From JALYRV01 sp036675475 (GTDB lineage Bacteria > Acidobacteriota > Vicinamibacteria > Vicinamibacterales > SCN-69-37): a DNA stretch of 37,621 nucleotides. The translations under genes were made by a program, and so were the position numbers. The notes beneath the pieces were generated by a model. The model did no database searches and had not been told where the DNA came from. It saw nothing but the letters and a program-made list of their open reading frames with translations. Below are positions 1 to 7,162 of this stretch, in pieces (the stretch's first letter is position 1; each line of letters opens with the position of its first letter). The stretch is from assembly GCA_036675475.1 (NCBI GenBank), contig JAKFEY010000035.1:1-37621 (forward strand). Reading direction: 5' to 3'.

Positions 1-369
1 CCGCACGCCCTTGCCGGCGTCCGCGATCGTCCACGAGAGCGCCGAGTTGACGATCGGGAAGTATCGGACGACCCGGACCAGTCCCTCGCCGACCGTCGGC
101 GCGCTGGCGGCCAGGAAGTCGACGACGCGATAGGCGCCGAACGGTACGGCCAGCGCGATCCGCAGGCCCAGGCTGGGGTCGCGGCACGCATCGAGGGCCG
201 CCTGCCAGAGCGCGGCTACCTGCGCAACCGCCAGCCTGCCGTCGGCATCGGCGACGTCGGCTGCGGTCAATCGCGCCGCGTCGAGCAGGGCCTGCCGATC
301 GAGGCCGAGCTGATCGCAGGCCGCGAGAAGCGCGCGGCTCGAAACAGTCGCGACCGTGGCCTGCAGCAT
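1..369 (-). CDS. AraC-family transcriptional regulator, N-terminal part (runs off window)
   Basis: The minus strand is open for 123 codons from an ATG at 369 to the window edge. The translation (MLQATVATVSSRALLAACDQ at the N-terminus, then a GLRIALAVPFGAYRVVDFLA segment near residues 80-100) resembles the N-terminal effector domain of the AraC subfamily with an arabinose-binding-like domain of the OruR/VirS type. The C-terminal DNA-binding helices lie outside the window, so the family call rests on this domain only. The gene is divergent from the Lnt-like gene at 468. The 98-nt gap holds a direct repeat of the form AraC regulators bind, which suggests it controls its neighbour and perhaps itself. 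The effector is unknown. Confidence 0.75.
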   Translation of the reverse strand, partial: MLQATVATVSSRALLAACDQLGLDRQALLDAARLTAADVADADGRLAVAQVAALWQAALDACRDPSLGLRIALAVPFGAYRVVDFLAASAPTVGEGLVRVVRYFPIVNSALSWTIADAGKGVR

Positions 370-385
370 GGGCGAAATCCTACTG

Positions 386-425
386 TGGCGGCACCGGTCA
401 AGGGAATGGCATGCGCGGTCAAGAG
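386..425 (+). promoter_or_regulatory. AraC-type direct-repeat operator
   Basis: Two half-sites of the form TGGC-N5-CGGTCAAG-N-G start at 386 and 407, exactly 21 bp apart, so they lie on the same helix face. A two-box half-site repeated at 21 bp is the classical AraC arrangement (araI1/araI2). The second half-site covers the position of the -35 hexamer (421-426, AAGAGC, a poor match), as expected for an activator-dependent promoter. Assignment to the adjacent regulator is inference. Confidence 0.6.
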
Positions 426-443
426 CGCAGTCGCGTCTCTCCA

Positions 444-449
444 TACACT
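444..449 (+). promoter_or_regulatory. -10 element of the Lnt-like gene
   Basis: TACACT matches TATAAT at four of six positions and lies 17 nt downstream of the weak -35 position overlapped by the direct-repeat operator. A good ribosome-binding site (AGGAG near 456) follows before the ATG at 468. Confidence 0.4.
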
Positions 450-467
450 CGCGGCAGGAGAGCACTG

Positions 468-1955
468 ATGGCGAAAGCGCTGTTGATTCTTGGAGGAATG
501 GCGACCGTGCTGACGGGCCCGCGTTGGGGCATTGCGCCGCTGGCATGGGTCGCGCCGGTACCGTATCTGATCTGGGCGCGTCAGGCGCGCGGTTGGCGCG
601 CGTGGTCCGCGCTCTTCGCCGTGCTGCTGCTGGGGCATGGCCTGCAATGCGTGATCTTTGCCACGCCCCCAGTGCCCGCGATCGGCGTGATTGCCTTTGC
701 GCCGCCGCTCGCGATCCTGCGCGTCGCGGCGATCGGGTTCGGCGAGCTCGTACGCCGCCGGCTGGGCGAGGCCGCCGGCATCACGGGCTATGCCGTGTCG
801 ACCGTGGTGCTCGACTGGCTCGGGTACGGCGCCAGCGAGTTCGGCGCGTGGATGGCTACCGCCAACAGTCAGGTGGAATGGCTGGCGTTCATGCAACTGG
901 CGTCCATCTCCGGACTCGCCGGTATGGGTGCGCTCATGGCCGCGACAGCCGCGACCGTGGCGATGGTTTCCAGCGCCCCCGCCATGTCGACCGCCCAGCG
1001 TGGCAGGGCGCTTGCGACACTCGGCACGGTACTGACGGCGGCAGTGGGGTGGGGCACTTATCGTCTCGATCAGCCGCTGCCGGGCCGCAGTGTCATGGTC
1101 GGGACGGTCGTCACGTCCGTGGGACCGGACGAACGCGGGCTCCCCAGCGACGCGGTATTGGCTGCCAACACCGACGCGCTCTTCGAGCGCACGCGGCTGG
1201 CCGCCTCGCGCGGAGCGCGGATCGTCGTGTGGAACGAGATCGCCACCGTCGTGCATCCCGCCGATGAATCGGCGTTCACCGCGCGAGCGACCGCGCTGGC
1301 CGCTGAGCTCGGGGTCGATCTCGTTCTGGCGTACGGCGTGCTCGAGCAGACGGGGCCTGTCCTGTTCGACAACAAGTATCTGTTCATCAGCGACCGTGGC
1401 GAGATTCTCGACGAATACCAGAAGCACCATCCGGTGCCGGGCGAGCCGTCGATTCGCGGCATCGGACCGCTGAGGGTTCTCCACCGCCCTTATGGCCGTG
1501 TCGGAGGCGCGATTTGCTACGACTATGACTTTCCGGCATTGGCACGTGAACACGCCCGCGCAGGTGCCGACCTGGTTGTCGTGCCCTCGTCGGACTGGCG
1601 GGGAATCGATCCGCTGCACACGTATATGGCCCGTGCTCGCGGGATCGAAGGAGGCTTCGCGCTGGTGCGAGCCGTGCGCTGGGCGCCGAGCGGCATATTC
1701 GACGCCGCGGGCCGGCCTCGCGGCTGGATGACGGCCATCGATGACAACGATGGCGTCCTCGTGGCGCCCGTGCCGGTCGGCCAGCGGCCGACCGTGGCCG
1801 CGTCGATTGGGGACCTGCCCGTCGCAGCCGCGCTCGCTGTCGTCGCCGGACTGTCCGGGCTTGCGTTCTGGCGACGCAAGCGCTCGCGGACCGCCGAATC
1901 GCTGGCTACCGGCTCGGGCCGAACAGCACCGCGTTCATCAGCAGCATCTGCGTGA
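468..1955 (+). CDS. Apolipoprotein N-acyltransferase-like protein (Lnt/nitrilase fold)
   Basis: A 495-residue membrane protein. The N-terminal ~220 residues hold several hydrophobic segments, followed by a carbon-nitrogen hydrolase domain as in Lnt, which transfers the third acyl chain to lipoproteins in the inner membrane. The nitrilase triad is visible: Glu in WNEIA, Lys in EYQKHHPVPGEP and Cys in GGAICYDYDFP. A final hydrophobic stretch precedes a basic tail (FWRRKRSR). The start at 468 is chosen over an in-frame ATG at 411 because AGGAG sits 7 nt upstream and the membrane segment begins at once. The 3' end overlaps the convergent M14 gene by 50 nt. The loop after the Lys (PVPGEP) differs from the usual VPFGEY, and the gene stands alone under a dedicated AraC regulator. 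It may therefore be a specialised N-acyltransferase or membrane amidase rather than housekeeping Lnt. Confidence 0.75.
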   Translation: MAKALLILGGMATVLTGPRWGIAPLAWVAPVPYLIWARQARGWRAWSALFAVLLLGHGLQCVIFATPPVPAIGVIAFAPPLAILRVAAIGFGELVRRRLGEAAGITGYAVSTVVLDWLGYGASEFGAWMATANSQVEWLAFMQLASISGLAGMGALMAATAATVAMVSSAPAMSTAQRGRALATLGTVLTAAVGWGTYRLDQPLPGRSVMVGTVVTSVGPDERGLPSDAVLAANTDALFERTRLAASRGARIVVWNEIATVVHPADESAFTARATALAAELGVDLVLAYGVLEQTGPVLFDNKYLFISDRGEILDEYQKHHPVPGEPSIRGIGPLRVLHRPYGRVGGAICYDYDFPALAREHARAGADLVVVPSSDWRGIDPLHTYMARARGIEGGFALVRAVRWAPSGIFDAAGRPRGWMTAIDDNDGVLVAPVPVGQRPTVAASIGDLPVAAALAVVAGLSGLAFWRRKRSRTAESLATGSGRTAPRSSAASA

Positions 1956-4557
1956 GTTCGGTAAAGCCGCGGAAGTTCGGGTCTTCGGCAAACGCGATCA
2001 GGTGGCCCTGGCCGACCGGCTGGTGCATCAGGAACGCCTTGCGGGCGAGCTGGTTGCGGACGTCCGGCCACACCAGGCCGCCGGCCACCAGGTTCGCCTC
2101 GTCGGCGTACACCCCCACGTTGGTGCCGCGATCGAGCGTGAGCGGCTTGAACACGCGGTCGCCTTCGACCATGGCCGCAATTTCGCCGTCGGTGCCTGAT
2201 GACAGCCAGTGCTCCATGTTCAGGCGCACGCGCGCGATGACGCCGCTCGTGGCTTCGGGCCGCTCGCGCGCCGGCGTGATGGCGGCGTCATAGTCATACG
2301 GCGCGGTCGCGCGCGCCGAGGCGCCGCCCGTCGCCGCGCCTGCACCCGAGCCGGTCGCGGCCGGCCGATCCGGGCTTCCGTCACGCAGCTCGGTCACCGT
2401 CTCGAGCAGGCCGGCGCTTGCGGCCCACCGCGACGCCTCGCCCAGCGTGATCAGCGTGCCGCCCGTGCGCATCCATTCGCGCACGCGATCGAGCGTCGCG
2501 CCGCTCAGCACCGATCCGTAGTTGCCGGCCGGCAGGATGATGACGTCGTAGTTCGCCAGGCGCGCGCGTCCGAACGAGCTGCCGCGCACGATCGTCACCG
2601 GCTGCTTGAAGCGCCGCTCGAGCGAGAAGCGCGCCCATCCGGCCGACAAGCTTTGCGTCGGCGTGTCCCACAGCATCAGCACGCGCGGGGTCTTGACGAT
2701 GCGCACGCTGGCGCTGCCGAGCGAGATGCCCGCGTCGACCCAGGCCGTGTCGATGGGAATGAGCTCGAGCTCGTGCTGAAGTGACACCACGCGCGCGAGG
2801 CTCTCGAGCGCTTGCTGTGGGTTTTCTTCCTTCCGGATGATCGCCGTGCCGAGCCCGTATTGCCGGCCACCAAGCGTGAACGGCGCACCGCTCACGCGCA
2901 CGGTCACACCCGCATGCGTGAGATCCCGCATGGCGGTCGCGAGGCCGGCCCCCCACGGGATCAGATAACCGACCTTCGCGGCCGGCAGCGGCTGCACCAC
3001 GTCTCGCAACGGGATCGCGGCGGTCCAGAGCGACGTCTTCGCGCCCGTCGGCCTGTCGCTGACGATCAGGTCGACGTCATAGAGCAGCGGCAGACTCCAT
3101 GACGTGATGTCGTAGATCTGATCGTTGAGCCGCAGCTTGCGGCGGCGATCCTGCTCCGCGATGAACTCGTCGCCCATCGACACGTGCGGATCCAGCAGCG
3201 TCTTCACCAGACGTCCCATCGGCTGCGCGAGAGGGACGACGAAGGATCCGGCCGCGATGTCGCGCCCGCCGACGTTCACCGGGGCGTCGATGCGCCGGAC
3301 CTCCAGCCCGTTCTGCGCCAGCAGTCGCGCCAGCCGCGCCGTGCGCGCGGCATCGATCCCCGCCGCCAGCACGTACTCCGTCGTCCCGCCCTCTGTGACG
3401 GCGCTGCGCCTATAGTCGACGAAATCGCGCAGCATCTTTTCGCGATTGGCCGCGGCGGTTGCCGCCGTTTGAATCGCCGCCGTGAAGTGGCGGACGACGC
3501 CGTCGCGGTAGGTGAGCAGGGTGCCGTCGCTGCGGCGATAGGCGAGTCCGCGCGTCCCGGCCATCTCGAACGTCTTGCCGAGCGAACCGATGAAGAACGG
3601 CCACGACGCGCCGTAGCCGGGATAGAACGAGTCGTACGTTTCGCGGATGAAGTACTGGAAGCCGCGCTCGTCGAAGCGCGCGGCGTTGGCCTTGCCGAAC
3701 GTCACCATCCAGTCCTTCTGCGCCTGCGTCGTGTTCGGCGTGTTCGGCGACGCCGCCGGCGGGAAGTAGTACTGACTTTCACCGCCCATCTCGTGCAGGT
3801 CGACAGTCACCTGCGGCAGCCATTCGAGCAGGAATCGCACCTTGCCCTGCGACTCAGGATGGTTCTGCGGAAACCAGTCGCGATTGAGATCGAACAGATA
3901 GTGATTCGTGCGGCCGCCGGGCCAGCCCTCGTCATGCTCGGCCGCGACCGGATCCTCGTCGGGCTGCATGGCCTGCGCGTTGCTGTGAGACGCGATGAAG
4001 CGCGCGCGCCCGTCGGGATTCTGCATCGGGTCGATCAGCACGATCGACTCGCGCATGATCAGATCCACCGAGGGATCGCCCTGCGCCGCCAGCAGGTGAT
4101 ACGCCTCGGCCAGCGCCGCATCGACGCCTGAATTCTCGTTGCCGTGCACGCTGTGCAGCAGCGCGGTGATCACCGGCTGCTCGCGCACGATCCGGTCGAC
4201 GTCGGCGGCCGTCGCGCGCCGCGGATCGGCGAGGTCGCGCCGGCCCGCCTTGATCGCGTCGATGCGCGCCATCCGCTCGCGGTTGCCGACGATGAAGAGC
4301 CAGAGAGGCCGATCCTGCCAGCTGCGCGCATACTCCGTGAGCCGCGCGCGATCCGGCGCCGCGGCCGCCAGCGCGCGCAGATAGGTTTCGACGTTCTCCG
4401 GCGTCGTGATTTGCTCGCCATGCTCGTAGCCGAGCACCTGCTTGATCGTGGGAATCGTCGGGTCGTAGGCCGTGCCAGGCGAGAGGGCAGGCGTGAGTTG
4501 AGCGTGCGCCGGGACGGCGGCACAGAGGATCAGGGTGGCAAGAAGAGCTGCGCGCAT
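1906..4557 (-). CDS. Secreted M14-family zinc carboxypeptidase
   Basis: 883 residues with a clear Sec signal peptide (cleavage after AVPAHA, residue ~19). The M14 domain spans about residues 45-370. Zinc ligands are His138 and Glu141 in VHGNE and His255 in VDLHEMGG. The substrate-binding region NPDGR is at 180-184 and the probable catalytic Glu332 is in KTFEMAG. The remaining ~500 residues form a C-terminal extension typical of large acidobacterial and Bacteroidetes M14 proteins, with no motif I can name. It probably digests peptides in the periplasm or outside the cell. It lies 13 nt downstream of boxR in the same direction. A -10-like TAGTCT (4565-4570) sits only 7 nt before the ATG with no Shine-Dalgarno, so it may also have its own leaderless transcript. 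No frameshift was seen. Confidence 0.88.
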   Translation of the reverse strand: MRAALLATLILCAAVPAHAQLTPALSPGTAYDPTIPTIKQVLGYEHGEQITTPENVETYLRALAAAAPDRARLTEYARSWQDRPLWLFIVGNRERMARIDAIKAGRRDLADPRRATAADVDRIVREQPVITALLHSVHGNENSGVDAALAEAYHLLAAQGDPSVDLIMRESIVLIDPMQNPDGRARFIASHSNAQAMQPDEDPVAAEHDEGWPGGRTNHYLFDLNRDWFPQNHPESQGKVRFLLEWLPQVTVDLHEMGGESQYYFPPAASPNTPNTTQAQKDWMVTFGKANAARFDERGFQYFIRETYDSFYPGYGASWPFFIGSLGKTFEMAGTRGLAYRRSDGTLLTYRDGVVRHFTAAIQTAATAAANREKMLRDFVDYRRSAVTEGGTTEYVLAAGIDAARTARLARLLAQNGLEVRRIDAPVNVGGRDIAAGSFVVPLAQPMGRLVKTLLDPHVSMGDEFIAEQDRRRKLRLNDQIYDITSWSLPLLYDVDLIVSDRPTGAKTSLWTAAIPLRDVVQPLPAAKVGYLIPWGAGLATAMRDLTHAGVTVRVSGAPFTLGGRQYGLGTAIIRKEENPQQALESLARVVSLQHELELIPIDTAWVDAGISLGSASVRIVKTPRVLMLWDTPTQSLSAGWARFSLERRFKQPVTIVRGSSFGRARLANYDVIILPAGNYGSVLSGATLDRVREWMRTGGTLITLGEASRWAASAGLLETVTELRDGSPDRPAATGSGAGAATGGASARATAPYDYDAAITPARERPEATSGVIARVRLNMEHWLSSGTDGEIAAMVEGDRVFKPLTLDRGTNVGVYADEANLVAGGLVWPDVRNQLARKAFLMHQPVGQGHLIAFAEDPNFRGFTELTQMLLMNAVLFGPSR

Positions 4558-4570
4558 GGCGCAGAGACTA

Positions 4571-5341
4571 CTACGGGCTGTCCCTGATCAGATCCTCCAC
4601 CGCCGTCACCACATCGTCGGCCGCCCGGCCGCTGGTGTCGACGGCAAAATCGGCGCGCGCGTAGAGCGGCTCGCGCGCCGCGTGCAGCGCGCGCAGGGCA
4701 TCCATCGCCTGCGGCTGGTCTTCCATCGGCCTGCGATCGCCCTGGTGCGTGACGCGGTTCCAGTGATCCTGCGGGTCGGCGCGGAGCCACACGGTGAGGG
4801 CATGTCGATCGAGCACGCGCACCGCGTCGGGGGACGTGACGATGCCGCCGCCGGCGGCGACGACCATGGGGCGCTGCTCGCGCACGAGCGCGTCGAGCGC
4901 CTCTTTCTCGAGCCGGCGATAGTAGTCCTCGCCGTGCAGTGAAAAGATTTCGCGCAGCGCCATGCCGGCCGCATCCTCGATGCGGCTGTCGAGCTCCACG
5001 AAGGGCAGGCGAAGTTTCCGCGCCAGCTTGCGGCCCACGGTGGTCTTGCCGGCGCCGCGCAGGCCGAGCAGCGCGATGAGCGGCCGCGCCGGCTCCTCGT
5101 CAGCCAGCAGCGCCGACGCCGAGGTGCCAAGCGCGCGCGCGACATCCGCGAGGCGAATCACCGACACGTTCGCGCGCCCGGTTTCAATCTGCAGCAGGAA
5201 CCGCAGCGACACACCCGATCGTTCCGCGAGCTCGCGCAGCGTCAGGCGCTGGTCGAGGCGCAGGCGCTTGACGCGCGCGCCGAGGCGCAGCAGCAGAGGG
5301 CTGGGGGTATCCAGTGCGAACGTGCGTGCGGGGACCGCCAC
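4571..5341 (-). CDS. boxR: BoxR, benzoyl-CoA-responsive repressor (XRE HTH + shikimate-kinase-like domain)
   Basis: 256 residues from a GTG at 5341. Residues ~21-80 are an XRE helix-turn-helix (LTLRELAERSGVSLRFLLQI). Residues ~88-256 are a shikimate-kinase fold with Walker A GLRGAGKT (93-100), a GMALREIF segment and AAGGG. This fusion is diagnostic of BzdR/BoxR, in which the kinase-like domain binds benzoyl-CoA and releases the repressor from DNA (established in Azoarcus). It is divergent from boxC, as expected for the cluster's own regulator. A longer reading frame to 5473 would run into boxC and carries no conserved residues. The GTG is preferred because TATATT (5349-5354) lies 7 nt upstream, which implies a leaderless mRNA. 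The kinase motifs look intact, so residual nucleotide binding is possible. Confidence 0.85.
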   Translation of the reverse strand: MAVPARTFALDTPSPLLLRLGARVKRLRLDQRLTLRELAERSGVSLRFLLQIETGRANVSVIRLADVARALGTSASALLADEEPARPLIALLGLRGAGKTTVGRKLARKLRLPFVELDSRIEDAAGMALREIFSLHGEDYYRRLEKEALDALVREQRPMVVAAGGGIVTSPDAVRVLDRHALTVWLRADPQDHWNRVTHQGDRRPMEDQPQAMDALRALHAAREPLYARADFAVDTSGRAADDVVTAVEDLIRDSP

Positions 5342-5429
5342 GAAGCGCAATATAACACACAAAAACGCGACCGAACGGGCACTATAATGCCTTGACACCC
5401 GGTCGGGAAGGCCGATACGCTGGCCCCGT
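5342..5429. promoter_or_regulatory. boxR-boxC divergent control region
   Basis: This 88-nt gap is AT-richer than its surroundings. On the plus strand, TTGACA (5392-5397) and TACGCT (5416-5421, 18-nt spacer) form a boxC promoter whose -10 ends 8 nt before the boxC ATG. On the minus strand, TATATT (5354-5349) lies 7 nt before the boxR GTG. A near-palindrome GGCACTATAATGCC (5378-5391, 12 of 14 positions symmetric) abuts the -35 and contains a second TATAAT. It is a plausible BoxR operator. No Shine-Dalgarno precedes either gene. Confidence 0.5.
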
Positions 5430-7088
5430 ATGGCCACAGTGACCTCGCCCGCCCCTGCCGTCAGCTTCGACACGCATCCGGATCGCTATCAGCACTGGAA
5501 GCTCGCCTTCGACGGGCCCATCGCCACGCTGTCGATGGACGTTAAAGAAGATGCGGGCCTGTCGCCCGACTACAAGCTCAAGCTGAACTCCTACGATCTC
5601 GGTGTGGACATCGAGCTGGCCGACGCCATTCAGCGGCTGCGGTTCGAGCATCCGGAAGTGCGCGCGGTGGTGGTCACGAGCCTCAAGGAGCGCATCTTCT
5701 GCGCGGGCGCCAACATCTTCATGCTGCGCGGCTCGAGCCATGCGTGGAAGGTGAACTTCTGCAAGTTCACGAATGAAACGCGGCTCGGCATGGAAGACGC
5801 CAGCGAGAACTCCGGCATCAAGTTTCTGGCGGCGCTCAACGGCATCTGCGCGGGCGGCGGCTACGAGCTGGCGCTGGCGTGCGACGAGATCGTGCTGGTC
5901 GACGACAGCAACTCCGCGGTCAGCCTTCCGGAAACGCCGCTGCTGGCCGTGCTGCCCGGAACGGGCGGTCTCACGCGTATCGTCGACAAGCGCCGCGTGC
6001 GCCGCGACCTGGCGGACTTCTTCAGCACGCTCGTCGAGGGCGTCAAGGGCAAGCGGTCGGTCGACTGGGGGTTCGTCGACGCCGTCTATCCGACGTCGCG
6101 CTTCAAGGCGGCGGTGCGCGAGCACGCCGAGAAGCTGGCGGCCAAATCGGATCGGCCGGCCGACGGGAAGGGCATCACGCTCACTTCGCTCAACCCGACG
6201 GTCAGCGACACCGGCATCGAATATTCCTCGGTCTCGCTCGAGATCGATCGCACGCGCCGCGTGGCCACCATGACGGTGCGGGCGCCCGAGGGCGATCTGC
6301 CCTCGACGCCCGAGGCGATTCATGCGGCCGGCGATCAGTTCTGGCCGCTGCGTGTCTTCCGCGAGATCGACGATGCGATGCTGCGGATGCGGCAGAACGA
6401 ATCCGAAGTCGGCGTGATTGTGTTCAAGGCGGCCGGCGACGCGGCGAAGGTGCTCGAGGCCGATCGCATCCTGCTCGAGCATCGCGGCGACTGGCTCGTG
6501 CGCGAGATCATCAACTTCATGAAGCGCACGCTGAAGCGCGTGGATCTGACGGCGCGCAGTTTCTTCGCGCTGATCGAGCCGGGCAACGCCTTTGCGGGAT
6601 CGCTGTTCGAACTCGCGCTCGCGGCCGACCGCCAGTACATGCTCGACGATCCGGATCAAACCAATACGATTCAGCTGTCGGCCATGAATGCCGGGCCGCT
6701 GCCCATGAGCAACGGCCTCACGCGGCTGCAGACGCGCTTCCTCGGCGACGCCGCGAAGGTCGACGCCGCGCTCGCGCCGGGCGGCCCGCTCGAGCCGCAG
6801 GACGCGCTCGAGGCCGGCCTCGTCACCTTCGCGCCCGATGAACTCGACTGGGACGATGAAGTGCGGATCGCGGTCGAGGGGCGCGCCGCCTTCTCGCCCG
6901 ATGCGCTCACCGGCATGGAGGCCAACCTGCGCTTCGCGGGGCCGGAAACGATGGAGACGAAAATCTTCGGACGGCTGTCGGCGTGGCAGAACTGGATCTT
7001 CCAGCGCCCGAACGCCGCCGGCCCGAAAGGCGCGCTCACGACCTACGGCTCGAACGAGCGCGCCGAATTCGACTACGGACGGACGTAG
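5430..7088 (+). CDS. boxC: BoxC, 2,3-epoxybenzoyl-CoA dihydrolase
   Basis: 552 residues, the usual BoxC length. The enzyme opens 2,3-epoxybenzoyl-CoA with two waters to give 3,4-dehydroadipyl-CoA semialdehyde and formate, the ring-opening step of aerobic benzoyl-CoA degradation. It is a large crotonase-superfamily protein. The first crotonase core shows FCAGANI (90-96) and NGICAGGGYELALACDEI (137-154), which form the oxyanion hole, then LPETPLLAVLPGTGG. A second crotonase-like half follows from ~residue 250. The start follows a promoter-like TTGACA/TACGCT pair by 8 nt with no Shine-Dalgarno, so a leaderless mRNA is likely. It is the first gene of the cluster, divergent from boxR, with boxB 74 nt downstream. 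Confidence 0.92.
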   Translation: MATVTSPAPAVSFDTHPDRYQHWKLAFDGPIATLSMDVKEDAGLSPDYKLKLNSYDLGVDIELADAIQRLRFEHPEVRAVVVTSLKERIFCAGANIFMLRGSSHAWKVNFCKFTNETRLGMEDASENSGIKFLAALNGICAGGGYELALACDEIVLVDDSNSAVSLPETPLLAVLPGTGGLTRIVDKRRVRRDLADFFSTLVEGVKGKRSVDWGFVDAVYPTSRFKAAVREHAEKLAAKSDRPADGKGITLTSLNPTVSDTGIEYSSVSLEIDRTRRVATMTVRAPEGDLPSTPEAIHAAGDQFWPLRVFREIDDAMLRMRQNESEVGVIVFKAAGDAAKVLEADRILLEHRGDWLVREIINFMKRTLKRVDLTARSFFALIEPGNAFAGSLFELALAADRQYMLDDPDQTNTIQLSAMNAGPLPMSNGLTRLQTRFLGDAAKVDAALAPGGPLEPQDALEAGLVTFAPDELDWDDEVRIAVEGRAAFSPDALTGMEANLRFAGPETMETKIFGRLSAWQNWIFQRPNAAGPKGALTTYGSNERAEFDYGRT

Positions 7089-7096
7089 CAAGGATT

Positions 7097-7162
7097 AGCC
7101 GGGCGCGCTGCGGCGCGCGCGGCTCATGCCAGGGGCCTGGAGCCCGGAGCCTGGAGTCTGAT
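7097..7162 (+). promoter_or_regulatory. 66-nt hairpin-plus-heptad leader element, copy 1 (before boxB)
   Basis: A 12-bp stem (7097-7108 with 7113-7124, one G.G mismatch, TGCG loop) is followed by five 7-nt units (TCATGCC at 7124-7130, then four GGCC/GAGCC-type units to 7158) and TGAT, ending exactly at the boxB TTG. A second copy of identical length and plan precedes the aldehyde dehydrogenase at 9442-9507. The last unit carries GGAG, spaced 6 nt from the start codon, so it also acts as the Shine-Dalgarno. Confidence 0.6.

Noticed and set aside
267..1619. 450-codon minus-strand frame opposite the Lnt-like gene
   Set aside because: Arg/His-rich shadow with no motif. The plus-strand frame has the catalytic Glu, Lys and Cys and a ribosome-binding site.
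4571..5473. BoxR starting at 5473
   Set aside because: It would overlap the first 44 nt of divergent boxC and its promoter. The added residues are not conserved, and GTG 5341 fits a -10 at 7 nt.
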